DNA from: JAWKIW01 sp041394145
GTDB taxonomy: Bacteria; Actinomycetota; Acidimicrobiia; Acidimicrobiales; Acidimicrobilacustridaceae
DNA: 64,000 nucleotides
NCBI GenBank assembly: GCA_041394145.1
Contig: JAWKIW010000001.1
Span: 62,001-126,000, forward strand
Reading direction: 5' to 3'
Shown in pieces: positions 26,446 to 35,321 of this stretch (position 1 is its first letter; each line of letters begins with the position of its first letter). The notes under the pieces are model-generated. The model was not told the DNA's origin, made no database searches, and saw only the letters and a program-made list of their open reading frames with translations. The translations under genes and the position numbers were made by a program.

Positions 26446-27158
26446 TCAGTGCACGAGCAGGCGACCGCACTCCTCGCAGGTCGCCAGCTGGTCCTCGGGC
26501 AGGTGCTTGATGCGGTCGACCTCGGCCGCCGGCAGCTGGAGGTGGCACCCGCCGCAGGCGCCCCCGTGCAGCCGGGCCACCGCCACGCCACCGAGCTGGG
26601 ACCGCATCCGCTCGTAGGTGGCCAGCAGGTCGGCGGGCAGCGCGTCGGTGAGGCCGGCTCGGGCCGCGTCGACCTCGGCGAGCTCGGCGGCGAGGTCGGC
26701 CTCGGCCTCGGCCAGCGCGGCGAGGAGCCGCTGTCCTCCTCGTCGAGCGCCGCCCGCCGGGTGGCGTGGTCGGCGAGCTCGGCCTCGAGCGGCTCGGCGC
26801 GCTCGAGCAGCTCGAGCACCTGGTCCTCGAGGTCGCTCTGACGGCGGGCCAGCGCCGCCAGCTCGTCCTGGAGGGCCTGGGCCTCCTTGGGCGAGGTCAG
26901 GCCGTGCCCGTACAGCTGGTCGTTGACCTGCGCGACCTTGTCCTCCACGACGGCCAGCTCGTCCTCGACCCGCTTCTGGTCGCGGCCGAGCTGGTCGCGC
27001 TCGGCCTGCACCGCGGCGGTCGACGTCGCCAAGGCGGCGAGCGCATCGTCGTTGTCACCCAGCGCCGCCCGTTCGGGCAGGGTGGTCAGCCGGTGGCGCA
27101 GCTGGTCGCCGCGGGTGTCGGCGGCCTGCAGGCCGAGCAGGGCGTCGAAGGTCGCCAT
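26446..27158 (-). CDS. coiled-coil protein with C4 zinc ribbon (one frameshift)
   Basis: About 237 residues after restoring one base. The N-terminal 170 residues form an antiparallel coiled coil (LLGLQAADTRGDQLRHRL ... LARRQSDLEDQVLELLERAEPLEAELA). The C-terminus is a zinc ribbon, CGGCHLQLP ... CEECGRLLVH. This is the CT398/CdsZ-like C4 zinc-ribbon family (PF02591), proposed to have nucleic-acid or regulatory roles. The frame breaks near 26726-26736, where a missing base in GAGGACAGCGGCTCC changes LDEED-xRLLAALAEAEADL into another frame. The conserved ends on both sides of the break suggest sequence error. Confidence 0.8.
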
Positions 27159-27171
27159 GGCCCGGACCCGC

Positions 27172-29388
27172 TCAGCCCGTTCCGGTGCCGGCGCCGCCAC
27201 CACCAGCGCCACCACCACCACCACCGCCGCCGCCACCACCGCCACCACCGCCACCGGTGGGGGCGGACGTCGGGGGCGTGGCCGAGGTCGGGGGCGCGGC
27301 CGAGGTCGGCGCGGTCTTCGCGGTCGTCGGGGTCGAGCCGCCGGTCGTGGACGTGGACCGGTTCCGGGTGCCTCCACCGCCGCCGCCACGGGGCGCCTGG
27401 TTCTGGTTGTCGTTGCTGGCCGGTGCGTTGGCGGCGGGGCTGTCGGCGTTGTCACCCAGGTTGCGTCCCCCCCGTTGGGCGCCGCAGTCCGCGAACGGTA
27501 CGGGGGGCAGGCTGTCGTGGTAGGTCTGGTTGTAGGCCTGCCAGATGCGCGCCGGGAAGAAGCCACCGAAGTTGGCGACCCCGTCGATGGCCGGCAGGGG
27601 TTGGTTGCTGTCGGGCACGCCCATCCACACCGCCGTCGTCAGGTACGGCGTGAAGCCGACGAACCACACGTCGGCACCGGCGTCGGTGGTGCCGGTCTTG
27701 CCGGCCGCCGGCTGCTTGGGCAGCGCGGCCCGCTTGCCGGTGCCGTACTCGACGTTGTGCTTCAAGATGTCGGTGGCGAGGCAGGCGGTCTGGGCCGAGA
27801 AGGCCCGGGTGCCGTTGGACTGGTGCTGGTAGATCACCTTGCCGGTGCGGTCCTCGATGCGGTCGACCATGTAGTACGGCTGGTAGATGCCGCCGTTGGG
27901 GATGGCCGAGTAGGCCGACGCCATCTCGATGGGCGTGACCTCCTCGACGCCGAGGGGCATCGAGATCACCGGCTGCAGCGTCGCCTTGACCCCGAGCTTG
28001 CGGGCCAGGTCGATGACGTTGTTGAGGCCGACGGTCTGGCCGAGCCGCACGAAGGCGCCGTTGGACGACACGGTGGTGACGCTGTCGAGCGTGCCCCCCG
28101 GTCCGGCGACGCGGTAGGGGTTCGGCGTGCCCTGGGGGTTGGGGAAGTCACCGCCGCCGCCGACGTAGTCCGACGGCACCGCGCCCTGCTCGAGCGCGGT
28201 GAGCAGCACGAAGGTCTTGAACGACGAGCCGGTCTGGCGGCCCGGGGTCTTGGTGGTGATGTTGTACTGGAAGGTGTTGAAGCCCGGACCGCCGACCATG
28301 GCGCGCACGGCGCCGGTCTGGGGCTCCACCGACACCATCGCCGCGGTGAGGCCGAAGTCGGTCTTGGGCACGATCTCGTCGCGGGCCTGCAGGGCGGCGA
28401 GCTGGGCACCGGTGGACAGGGTCGTGTACACCTTCAGGCCGCCGCCGTAGAGGGTGGTGAACCGCTCCTCGGGCGTGCGACCGAGCCCGTACTGCGGGTC
28501 GGCGAGCAGCTGCTGGCGCACCTCCTCGGCGAAGTAGTCCTCGGGTGGTGGGGGCTGCTGGCCGTTGCAGAAGCGGGGATCGGCGTTCTGGGTCCCGCAC
28601 CGGACGCGGGGCAGGGCGACCCGGTCGTAGCGCTCGGCGTCGTCGGGGGTGATGAGGCCCAACGTCACCATGCGGTCGAGGGCGAGCTGGCGCTGGCGCC
28701 GGGCGTTGTTGGGGTTGAGCGTCGGGTCGTTGCGGACCGGGTTGTTGATGAGGGCGGCCAGCATGGCGCCCTCGGCCGGACCCAGCTGCTCGACGCTCAC
28801 GCCCCAGTAGGTCTCCGCCGCCGCCTGCACGCCGTAGGCCCCCGACCCGAAGTACACGGTGTTGAGGTACTTCTCGAGGATCTGGTCCTTGGTCAGCTGC
28901 TTCTCGAGGCGGATGGCGAGCGCCGCCTCCTTCGTCTTGCGGTCGAGGTCCTGCTTGGGGTCGAGCAGCGAGATCTTCACCAGCTGCTGGGTGATGGTCG
29001 AGCCGCCCTGCTCGATCCCGCCGGAGGCCACGTTCTCCAGCAGGGCGCGGAAGGTGCCGCGCAGGTTGACGCCGGGGTGCTGGTAGAAGTCGGCGTCCTC
29101 GACGGCGATGATGGCGTTCTTGACCGCCGGGGGCACCTTGTCGATGGTCACCGGCGACCGGTTCTCCGGGCCGTGCAGCGTGGCCAGCAGCGAGCCGTCG
29201 GACGCGTAGACGTAGGAGCGCACCGCGAACCGGTCGAGCTGGCTGAGGTCGATCTGCTCGTCGACCGAGTCGGTGGCGTTGGCCACCTTGTAGCCGTAGG
29301 GCGCGACGACGACCACGGTGGCCGCCACCAGGGCGGCCGACACGCCGATGAGGAGCGCCACGCGCAGGAGTCGCAGGAGGGTACGCAC
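27172..29388 (-). CDS. class A penicillin-binding protein
   Basis: 738 residues. One N-terminal TM (8-30), a GT51 glycosyltransferase domain (IIAVEDADFYQHPGVNLRG, GGSTITQQLVK, ILEKYLNTVYFG), then a transpeptidase domain with the serine motif TGSSFKTF, the SxN motif VSSNGAF and KTG in AAGKTGTTDAG. It polymerises and cross-links peptidoglycan on the outer membrane face. The C-terminal 90 residues are Asn/Thr/Pro-rich and end in an almost unbroken run of about 17 Gly, encoded by a GGC/GGT-type repeat near 27190-27255. The GTG start has TATCGT 11 nt upstream on the minus strand. Confidence 0.93.
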   Translation of the reverse strand: MRTLLRLLRVALLIGVSAALVAATVVVVAPYGYKVANATDSVDEQIDLSQLDRFAVRSYVYASDGSLLATLHGPENRSPVTIDKVPPAVKNAIIAVEDADFYQHPGVNLRGTFRALLENVASGGIEQGGSTITQQLVKISLLDPKQDLDRKTKEAALAIRLEKQLTKDQILEKYLNTVYFGSGAYGVQAAAETYWGVSVEQLGPAEGAMLAALINNPVRNDPTLNPNNARRQRQLALDRMVTLGLITPDDAERYDRVALPRVRCGTQNADPRFCNGQQPPPPEDYFAEEVRQQLLADPQYGLGRTPEERFTTLYGGGLKVYTTLSTGAQLAALQARDEIVPKTDFGLTAAMVSVEPQTGAVRAMVGGPGFNTFQYNITTKTPGRQTGSSFKTFVLLTALEQGAVPSDYVGGGGDFPNPQGTPNPYRVAGPGGTLDSVTTVSSNGAFVRLGQTVGLNNVIDLARKLGVKATLQPVISMPLGVEEVTPIEMASAYSAIPNGGIYQPYYMVDRIEDRTGKVIYQHQSNGTRAFSAQTACLATDILKHNVEYGTGKRAALPKQPAAGKTGTTDAGADVWFVGFTPYLTTAVWMGVPDSNQPLPAIDGVANFGGFFPARIWQAYNQTYHDSLPPVPFADCGAQRGGRNLGDNADSPAANAPASNDNQNQAPRGGGGGGTRNRSTSTTGGSTPTTAKTAPTSAAPPTSATPPTSAPTGGGGGGGGGGGGGGGGAGGGGAGTGTG

Positions 29389-29497
29389 GCCGGAACACGA
29401 CGATACCCGCCGCCCCGGGCGATCCGACGTCGCCCCGCCGGGCGCCGGCGGTGCGGGGCTCGCCGACCCGTGCAGCGGGCGCTGCCGGTCCGGGAGG

Positions 29498-30730
29498 TCA
29501 CGACGGCGTCGGCGACCCGTCCGGCGTGCCCGGCACGTCCGGGACGTCCGACCGCGGCGAGACGGCGGCGTGACCCGCCTCCACCGCGGCCAGCCACGGC
29601 GCCGCCCCGAGCAGCACGACCATCGCGAGCGCCCGGAGGTCCGACGTCACCGCCAGTCGCCCCCACCCGACCGGGTCGACCAGCGCCACCACCAGGCCCA
29701 CGGCGAGCGCCCCCCGGGCGACGCACGGCCGTGCCCCCGGCGCCGGCAGGACCAGCAGCCGCGGGAAGCACAAGAAGACGAGGTGGTGCGTCCAGCTGAT
29801 CGGCGACACCAGCGCCGCCGCGCAGCCCAGCACCGTGGCGGCGGTGATGATCGCCCGCTGCTGCAGCGCCCGCCGGAAGGCCGCCACCGCCAGGACCACG
29901 ACGACGACCGCCAGCACCGCCCAGGTCGCCGTGCCCAGCGCAGCGGGCAGGCCGGTGCGCTCGAGCACCGAGCGCAACGAGCTGCTCTGGGGATCGCCGA
30001 GGCCGCCGACCCGGCCGGTGTCGCCGACCAGCTCGGTCCAGAAGCGACGGGCGTCGTCGGGCACCACGAGCGCGCTGGCCGCGGTGAGGAGCACGAACGT
30101 CAGCGTGGCCAGGGTCGCGGCCCGCCACCTCCGCGCCCCGGCGTAGAGCACCACCGCCATGAGGGGCCACAGCTTCAGCGCGGCCGCCGTGCCCGCCGCC
30201 ACCCCGGCCGCGGCCCGGCCGCGCAGCACGAGGCGCAGATCGATCACCAGCAACAGCCACAGGGCGACGTTGATCTGTCCCTGGTTGAGGGTGTTCCACA
30301 CCGGCGCCGAGAACAGCGTCGCCAACCACACCAGGCACACCCCGGTGCCGGGCAGCGGATTGGGGCCCCGGAACGGGCGGCACGCAACGGGCGTGGCGAG
30401 CAGCTCGAGCGTGACCAGCCACAGCACCACGCCCACCGTCGTCCACACGTACTCGACCACGTGGACGTTCGCTCCCGAGACCGGCCAGAGCAGCAGGGCC
30501 CACAGGGGCGGGTACGTCGAGCCCAACCCGTAGGTGGGGTCGCTGAAGGCGTAGATCGAGCCACCTGACCGCAGGGAGGCCGACGCCCCCAGGTAGATGC
30601 GCAGGTCGAGCAGCCCGGTGACCGAGTCGGTCTGCGTGGCGACCACCACCACGGCGACCGGCAGGCCGAGGGACAGCAGGGCCAGGCGCAGGGCGACGGA
30701 TGCTCGCCGGCTCGACCCTCGGCCCTCCAC
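29498..30730 (-). CDS. GT87-like polyprenyl-phosphate-mannose-type glycosyltransferase (DUF2029)
   Basis: About 410 residues, 8-10 transmembrane helices. DLRIYLGASASLRSGGSIYAFSDPTYGLGSTYPPLWALLL near the N-terminus, NQGQINVALWLLLVIDL in the middle and SPISWTHHLVFL late are the GT87/DUF2029 hallmarks of integral-membrane mannosyltransferases that use polyprenyl-phosphate-mannose. It probably glycosylates lipoglycan or cell-wall polymer. The GTG at 30730 is preferred, with GAGGGA 3-8 nt upstream and about 12 residues before TM1; upstream ATG 30796 and GTG 30847 would add an Arg-rich N-terminus. Confidence 0.82.
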   Translation of the reverse strand: MEGRGSSRRASVALRLALLSLGLPVAVVVVATQTDSVTGLLDLRIYLGASASLRSGGSIYAFSDPTYGLGSTYPPLWALLLWPVSGANVHVVEYVWTTVGVVLWLVTLELLATPVACRPFRGPNPLPGTGVCLVWLATLFSAPVWNTLNQGQINVALWLLLVIDLRLVLRGRAAAGVAAGTAAALKLWPLMAVVLYAGARRWRAATLATLTFVLLTAASALVVPDDARRFWTELVGDTGRVGGLGDPQSSSLRSVLERTGLPAALGTATWAVLAVVVVVLAVAAFRRALQQRAIITAATVLGCAAALVSPISWTHHLVFLCFPRLLVLPAPGARPCVARGALAVGLVVALVDPVGWGRLAVTSDLRALAMVVLLGAAPWLAAVEAGHAAVSPRSDVPDVPGTPDGSPTPS

Positions 30731-30895
30731 GCTCGCTCCCTCGCTCGAGCGGCCACGGCGGCGGTGTGCCGTGGCCGCGCCATCGGCGACCAGCATGGCA
30801 CCGCCGGCGCCATCGGCCCTCGGGCGCCGCTCGGGCCCCTGGGGCACGACCCGGCCCTGGGGCGCGACCCGGCCCGACCGCTACCGTGCGCCGCC

Positions 30896-31933
30896 ATGAC
30901 GGATCTCGCCCTGTGCGGTGCCGGTCGCATCACGATGGCCCACGCCCTCGCCGCCGCCGCCGTGCCCGGGCTGCGCATCACCCGGGTGGCGTCGCGGGAC
31001 CCGGCCCGAGCGGCGGAGCGGGCGACCCAGGTGGGCGCGCGGCCCTGCCGCTACGACGAGCTGCCCGACGGCGCCGACGTGGTGCTGGTGGCCACCCCGC
31101 CGGCGCGCCACGCCGAGGACGCGCTCCGGGCACTCGCCGGTGGGGCGGTGGCGCTGGTCGAGACGCCGCTGTGCACGACGCTCGCCGACGCCGACCGGCT
31201 CGTCGCGGCCGACCACCGGGCCGGCGGAGGACGCCTCGCCTACGGCGAGAACCTGGTGCACAGCCCGATCGTCACCGAGGCGCGCCGACGGGCCGGAGCC
31301 CTCGGCCCCCTGACCTACGTCGAGACCCGGGCGCTGCAGCCGCGACCGGCGGGAGGCGGCGCCACCGACGCTGCCTGGGGGGGCGGCGCCCTGTTCGACC
31401 TCGGCGCCCACCCGTTGGCCGCCGCCCTGCTGCTCGCCGGCGACGACCCAGCGGTGGCGGTGCGGGCCCGGCTCGACGCCGACGACGGCCTCGGCGTGGA
31501 CGACGAGGGCGAGCTGTGGCTCCGCTTCCGCTCGGGCCTGGCCGCCCACGTCGTGGCCTCGTGGCGGTACGAGACGACGGTGTGGGACATCCAGGCCTCG
31601 AGCGAGACCGGGGTCGTGCGAGCCGAGCTGGCACCGACCGCCACCGTGGAGCGCGACGGCGAACCCGTCGGGCTGCCGGGTGTGCGCCCCGGCGTCGACG
31701 TGGCCCAGATCGACCAGTTCGGCTTCGTGGCCCAGCTCGAGGACGTCGGTCGGGTCGCCGCCGGAGGTGGGCCCCCGCGCAGCGGCGCCGAGCTGGGCCG
31801 GGCCGTCCTCGACGTCGTGTGCGCCGCCTACGCCTCGGCCGGCGACGGCGGCACCGAGGTCGCCCTGCCCTTCGCCGGTCCCCGGGACCGGACCCCCGTC
31901 GAGCTGTGGCGCCCCGCCGGCACCGACCGCTGA
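30896..31933 (+). CDS. Gfo/Idh/MocA-family oxidoreductase
   Basis: 345 residues: an N-terminal Rossmann fold (LALCGAGRITMAHALAAA, then ADVVLVATPPARHAEDALRAL and VALVETPLCTTLADADRLV, the EKP-like motif here reading ETP) and a C-terminal alpha/beta domain with GGALFDLGAHPLAAALLLAG. It is an NAD(P)-dependent sugar or cyclitol oxidoreductase; the substrate is unknown. Replacement of the usual Lys in EKP by Thr may reduce dehydrogenase activity. TACCGT (30882-30887) lies 8 nt before the ATG, so it is probably leaderless. It is divergent from the GT87-like gene. Confidence 0.85.
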   Translation: MTDLALCGAGRITMAHALAAAAVPGLRITRVASRDPARAAERATQVGARPCRYDELPDGADVVLVATPPARHAEDALRALAGGAVALVETPLCTTLADADRLVAADHRAGGGRLAYGENLVHSPIVTEARRRAGALGPLTYVETRALQPRPAGGGATDAAWGGGALFDLGAHPLAAALLLAGDDPAVAVRARLDADDGLGVDDEGELWLRFRSGLAAHVVASWRYETTVWDIQASSETGVVRAELAPTATVERDGEPVGLPGVRPGVDVAQIDQFGFVAQLEDVGRVAAGGGPPRSGAELGRAVLDVVCAAYASAGDGGTEVALPFAGPRDRTPVELWRPAGTDR

Positions 31934-32126
31934 GCGCGTCCGCGACGCGTGCGGTCCGCGACGAGCCCGGTCCCCGAGCCGCCCGCCGCCGGCCCGACGG
32001 GCGACCGGGTCGACGTCGGGCGGACCACCCGGCGCGGCGGCGGAGGGGATCCGCGCCCCGCGCCGGCGCCTCCCCTACCCTTCGGGACGATCCATCGTCG
32101 TTCCGGGCGGAGACGAGGAGGCAGCG

Positions 32127-32354
32127 ATGAAGCTGATGCTCGACGCGCCCGTGCAGTACGGCGACGTCCGACTCGCCCCCACCGTCGAGCTCGCCGGCCT
32201 GGCCGAGCTGGCCGCCCTGCGGGACATCGACGACCGCGCCGCGGCGATCAAGCGCATCGCCGACGCGGTGCGGGCCGAGGACGACGCCCGCCGACACCTC
32301 GCCGCGCTGCGCGCCGGCGAGGTCGACCGGGCCGACCTGCCGCGTCGGCGCTGA
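32127..32354 (+). CDS. 75-residue protein, unassigned
   Basis: A small soluble, mostly helical protein (AGLAELAALRDIDDRAAAIKRIADAVRAEDDARRHL) ending in LPRRR. GAGGAGG lies 6 nt before the ATG, a clear ribosome-binding site that supports expression. No family was recognised. It is the first of three tiny same-strand genes, and its LPRRR tail is shared with the next gene. Confidence 0.6.
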   Translation: MKLMLDAPVQYGDVRLAPTVELAGLAELAALRDIDDRAAAIKRIADAVRAEDDARRHLAALRAGEVDRADLPRRR

Positions 32355-32473
32355 CCGTTCGTCCGGCCTCTGCCGGCGACGACGACCATCCCCCGCTGCC
32401 ATCGGCAGCACTCGTATCCTCGCCGCAGCCCTGCGTCCTCGCAGGTCGACGGCGACTAGGCAAGGTGGCGAAC

Positions 32474-32665
32474 GTGGAACCGAAGCATGACCAGATCGAC
32501 CTCGACACCCTGGCCGAGGTGCACCGCATCCTGTCGAGCACCGAGTTCGCGTCCATCGAGGACGTCGCAGCTCGTGGCCGGCTCTCGACCGTGGCCCCCG
32601 CCGCCGAGCCGGCCGTCGTGGGCGACGCCGGCGCCAGCACCAGCCCGCTGCCCCGCCGACGCTGA
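32474..32665 (+). CDS. 63-residue protein, unassigned
   Basis: Soluble, helical N-terminal half (DLDTLAEVHRILSSTEFASIEDVAARGRL), Ala/Val/Pro-rich second half, ending SPLPRRR. GTG 32474 is chosen because AAGGTGG sits 4 nt upstream; GTG 32465 is possible. A TATCCT box and a small CTGCG/CGCAG hairpin lie in the leader (about 32412-32440). No family was recognised. Confidence 0.5.
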   Translation: MEPKHDQIDLDTLAEVHRILSSTEFASIEDVAARGRLSTVAPAAEPAVVGDAGASTSPLPRRR

Positions 32666-32679
32666 CCACAGGAGGACCG

Positions 32680-32928
32680 ATGGCGACCCCGTTCGAGACC
32701 ACCGGCGAGATCGCCGGCGAGCCCGCTGACGAACCGAGCGTCATCGACCTCACCACCGTTGCCGAGGCGCGCACCAACGTGCGCATCCTGCGCGACGACA
32801 ACCCGCTCGCCTCGATGAGCGAGGCCGACCGGATGCGCCTGTTCATCCGCGTCCTGTGCGAGCTCGTCGCCTACGGCGAGCTCGATCCGGTCGACACGAG
32901 CGCCGCTCCCGCCGCCGCCACGGTCTGA
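32680..32928 (+). CDS. 82-residue protein carrying an IRVLC motif
   Basis: A soluble acidic protein. Residues 47-70 (MSEADRMRLFIRVLCELVAYGE) resemble the C-terminal part of the convergent 443-residue protein (RALIRVLCLLVALQEDGEL). AGGAGG precedes the ATG by 6 nt. It begins 14 nt after the previous small gene, so the two are probably co-transcribed. No known family; it may interact with, or derive from, the larger neighbour. Confidence 0.6.
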   Translation: MATPFETTGEIAGEPADEPSVIDLTTVAEARTNVRILRDDNPLASMSEADRMRLFIRVLCELVAYGELDPVDTSAAPAAATV

Positions 32929-32959
32929 CCGGTTCCTCGGACCGGTCCGGCGGTCCTCG

Positions 32960-32998
32960 GAGCCCGCCGCAGCCGGCGCGACCGCCGGCGACGGGCTC
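32960..32998. terminator. nested hairpin between convergent genes
   Basis: Outer arms GAGCCCG (32960-32966) and CGGGCTC (32992-32998) enclose an inner GCCGGCG/CGCCGGC stem with a CGAC loop. It can terminate both the small-gene transcript and the opposing 443-codon gene, whose stop codon it overlaps. Confidence 0.6.
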
Positions 32999-34328
32999 AG
33001 GCCACGCCGCGCGACCGGGTGAGGCGCTTGTCCTTCTTCGCCCGGCGCGGCATGTCGGGATCCTCGGCGTCGGCCTCGGGCCGCACCGGCCACACGGCCC
33101 GGGCCAACGGCCAGGCCCGTTCCTCGTCCTCGGCGTCGGGCTCGGCCGGGACCTCGGCCACCTTGAGCTCGCCGTCTTCCTGCAGCGCCACCAGCAGGCA
33201 CAGCACCCGGATGAGCGCCCGCTTCTTGTCCTTGCCCGACAGCCGGGCGAAGTCGGTCAGCTGGCCCGGACGCTGCGGCACCTGGTCGCTGAACAGGGTG
33301 AGCTCGGTGGCGCGCTCCTCGCCCTCCTCGGCGGTCCGACCGATCAGGTCGCCGAACACCTCGTCGAGCTCGCGGTCTTCGAGGTCGGCCTGCTCCACCA
33401 GCTCGGCGGCGACCTGGGCGACGCCGACCTGACGATCGCGCGCCCGGTCGATGAGGGCCTGCAGCACGTGGTCGACCGCGTCGCCGCCGGCCGCCGGCTC
33501 GGCGTCCACGAGCTCGATCACCGTCTCGTCGTCCGCGGCGACGGGCACCGGCTCGGCCGCGACCTCGGCCTCGGCGACGGGCTCGACGGGCACCGGCTCG
33601 GGCGCGACCTCGGCCACCGGATCGGCCGCGGTCGGCGACCCGTCGGGCCGGGCCTCCGAGCGCGACGACCACTGGGCCATCGGCGTGGTCAGCTTGGCGT
33701 CGACCTTCTTGGCGCGGGTGCCCGGGGCGCCGAAGCGGTCGAAGGCCTCGTCCTCCTCCTCGTCGGCATCGTCGTGACGGGGCTCGTCGGCGGAGGTGGC
33801 GACCTCGGCGTCGAGGGACGTGGGCGTCGCGGCGGCCGGGTCGGCGACGGGCCCCTGGTCGTCGGGCAGCAGGGACGGCGCCGCCGCGAACGGCGACGGC
33901 TCGGCGGGCTCGGACGGCACCTCCACCGTGCCGTCCGCGGCGGTGGGAACCGCCTCGACAATGGGAGCCGATGCTGCGGTGGGCGCCGGCTCGGCGGTGG
34001 GTGCCGGCTCGGCGACGACGCCGTCCCCGGGCACCGGACCGCTCGTGGGCAGCGGCTTCGGCGGCAGCCCGGTCGACACCGTCGGGATGTGCACGGGCGG
34101 ATCGTCGAGCGGGGAGGTCCGCGGCGCGGCCGGCGCCGAACGGGCGCGCGCACCTGCGGCACCGGGCCCCTCACCCGAGCCCGTGGCGCGCGCGGGCGCA
34201 TCGCCGGCCTTGGACTTCATGAAGAACGCAACGCCACCGCCGACGGCCACGAGGACCACCAGCACGAGCACGATCGCCATCAGCTCACCCGGGAACCCAT
34301 CAGAGAGGCCGGTGGTCCCACGACCCAT
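32997..34328 (-). CDS. 443-residue membrane-anchored acidic protein with IRVLC motif
   Basis: One N-terminal TM (MAIVLVLVVLVAVGGGVAFF, about 17-36) is followed by a 250-residue low-complexity Pro/Ala/Glu/Val region (e.g. repeated AEPVPV, PTAEPAPT) and then a helical C-terminal domain (DHVLQALIDRARDRQVGVAQVAAELVEQADLED; GKDKKRALIRVLCLLVALQEDGEL) with a basic tail (MPRRAKKDKRLTRSRG). The C-terminal domain is presumably cytosolic. Family and function are unknown. The shared IRVLC segment with the facing 82-residue gene is notable. Confidence 0.7.
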   Translation of the reverse strand: MGRGTTGLSDGFPGELMAIVLVLVVLVAVGGGVAFFMKSKAGDAPARATGSGEGPGAAGARARSAPAAPRTSPLDDPPVHIPTVSTGLPPKPLPTSGPVPGDGVVAEPAPTAEPAPTAASAPIVEAVPTAADGTVEVPSEPAEPSPFAAAPSLLPDDQGPVADPAAATPTSLDAEVATSADEPRHDDADEEEDEAFDRFGAPGTRAKKVDAKLTTPMAQWSSRSEARPDGSPTAADPVAEVAPEPVPVEPVAEAEVAAEPVPVAADDETVIELVDAEPAAGGDAVDHVLQALIDRARDRQVGVAQVAAELVEQADLEDRELDEVFGDLIGRTAEEGEERATELTLFSDQVPQRPGQLTDFARLSGKDKKRALIRVLCLLVALQEDGELKVAEVPAEPDAEDEERAWPLARAVWPVRPEADAEDPDMPRRAKKDKRLTRSRGVA

Positions 34329-34463
34329 CGACCCCTACTCCGCTGCCCCTTTCTATCGCGCCCGGTCGGCCCTCGCTAGTGCCGTACGGACCACCCACCG
34401 CGCGCCGAGGGAGCCCGCGGACGTCGCCGAGGTCGCCGGGGCCAGGGCCGTGACGGCGACGGA

Positions 34464-34730
34464 TCAGGCCGGGGCGCGGTCGCGCAGCGCGTTCTTCAGC
34501 GCCTCCCACCGGCCGTCGGGCATCCCGCCCTCGGCGGCGAGCTGCTGGGCCTTCCACTCCGGCGCCTCGTAGTCGTGGACGCGGTCGTCGACGGGCACCT
34601 CGGTGCCGTCGAGCCGGGCCTGGAGGCGAGGCCACCCGGCCTCGTCGTCGCCGGACCGCAGGATCATGCGGATGCCGTCGGGCGCGCCGCCCGGCCCGTC
34701 GGCCAGGATCAGGAAGGTCCACCGCTCCAT
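34464..34730 (-). CDS. 88-residue protein, unassigned
   Basis: Soluble; opens MERWTFLILADGPGGAPDGIRMILRSG and has conserved-looking Trp/Tyr (HDYEAPEWKAQQLAAEGGMPDGRWEAL). The codon pattern is fully typical of the genome. No recognised domain. It follows the next gene upstream by 44 nt on the same strand. Confidence 0.6.
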   Translation of the reverse strand: MERWTFLILADGPGGAPDGIRMILRSGDDEAGWPRLQARLDGTEVPVDDRVHDYEAPEWKAQQLAAEGGMPDGRWEALKNALRDRAPA

Positions 34731-34774
34731 GCGAGCTCCACAGGGTCGGGCCGCCGGCCCCGGCGGCGCGTCGG

Positions 34775-35101
34775 TCAGGGCGCCGTGCGATCGAGGTCGG
34801 GCGGGAAGCCCGACCGGGGATGGTCGAGGGGGAACTCGATCCGGTCGGCGACGGACCGCAGGAGATCGGCGAGGCCGTTCACCAGCAGCTGGGGCTGACC
34901 GCCCGTCGCCGCGACCTCGCGCAGCCGCGGCCGCAGCTGGTCCTGGACGAAGGCCCCGAAGTGGACCACGAACGCCGCCTGGATGCGTCGGCCGTCGTCG
35001 CTGTCGTTCAGCACGGCCCGTTCGATGACGAGGTCGTCGTCGAACAGGTCGTCGAAGATGTCGTCACCGTCGATGGGCGTGGACCCGCGCTCGTCGTCCA
35101 T
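34775..35101 (-). CDS. 108-residue acidic protein, unassigned
   Basis: It starts MDDERGSTPIDGDDIFDDLF, with several Asp/Glu, then a helical region (AAFVVHFGAFVQDQLRPRLREVAATG). The ATG at 35101 is chosen because the longer upstream frame is repeat-derived Gly/Pro sequence. No family was recognised. Confidence 0.5.
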   Translation of the reverse strand: MDDERGSTPIDGDDIFDDLFDDDLVIERAVLNDSDDGRRIQAAFVVHFGAFVQDQLRPRLREVAATGGQPQLLVNGLADLLRSVADRIEFPLDHPRSGFPPDLDRTAP

Positions 35102-35194
35102 GGGTTCTGTGTCGGCCGCGAGCCCGCGAACATGAACGTCCGGTGTCCCCTCCACCGAGATCGGTCCATGCGGCCCAGGTGCGAGGGCCCCACC

Positions 35195-35226
35195 GGGCCC
35201 CGGCACCGGCGGGCCCCGGCACCGGC
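35195..35226. repeat. two 16-bp tandem repeats
   Basis: GGGCCCCGGCACCGGC occurs twice in tandem, followed by a partial third copy, in the 220-nt divergent gap (35102-35321). A TACGGT box at 35279-35284 for the YccF gene is the only other element seen there. Confidence 0.7.
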
Positions 35227-35321
35227 GGGCGCCCTCGACCACCCGCCGCCCCCAGCCCGTGCCGGCCCACGTGGCGCTACGGTCGACACCGACAGGCCGG
35301 TAGCACCTGACGGGAGGCTCG

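Noticed and set aside
26887..29799. A 970-codon open frame on the plus strand
   Set aside because: It is a shadow of the zinc-ribbon and PBP genes on the other strand, with no recognisable family.
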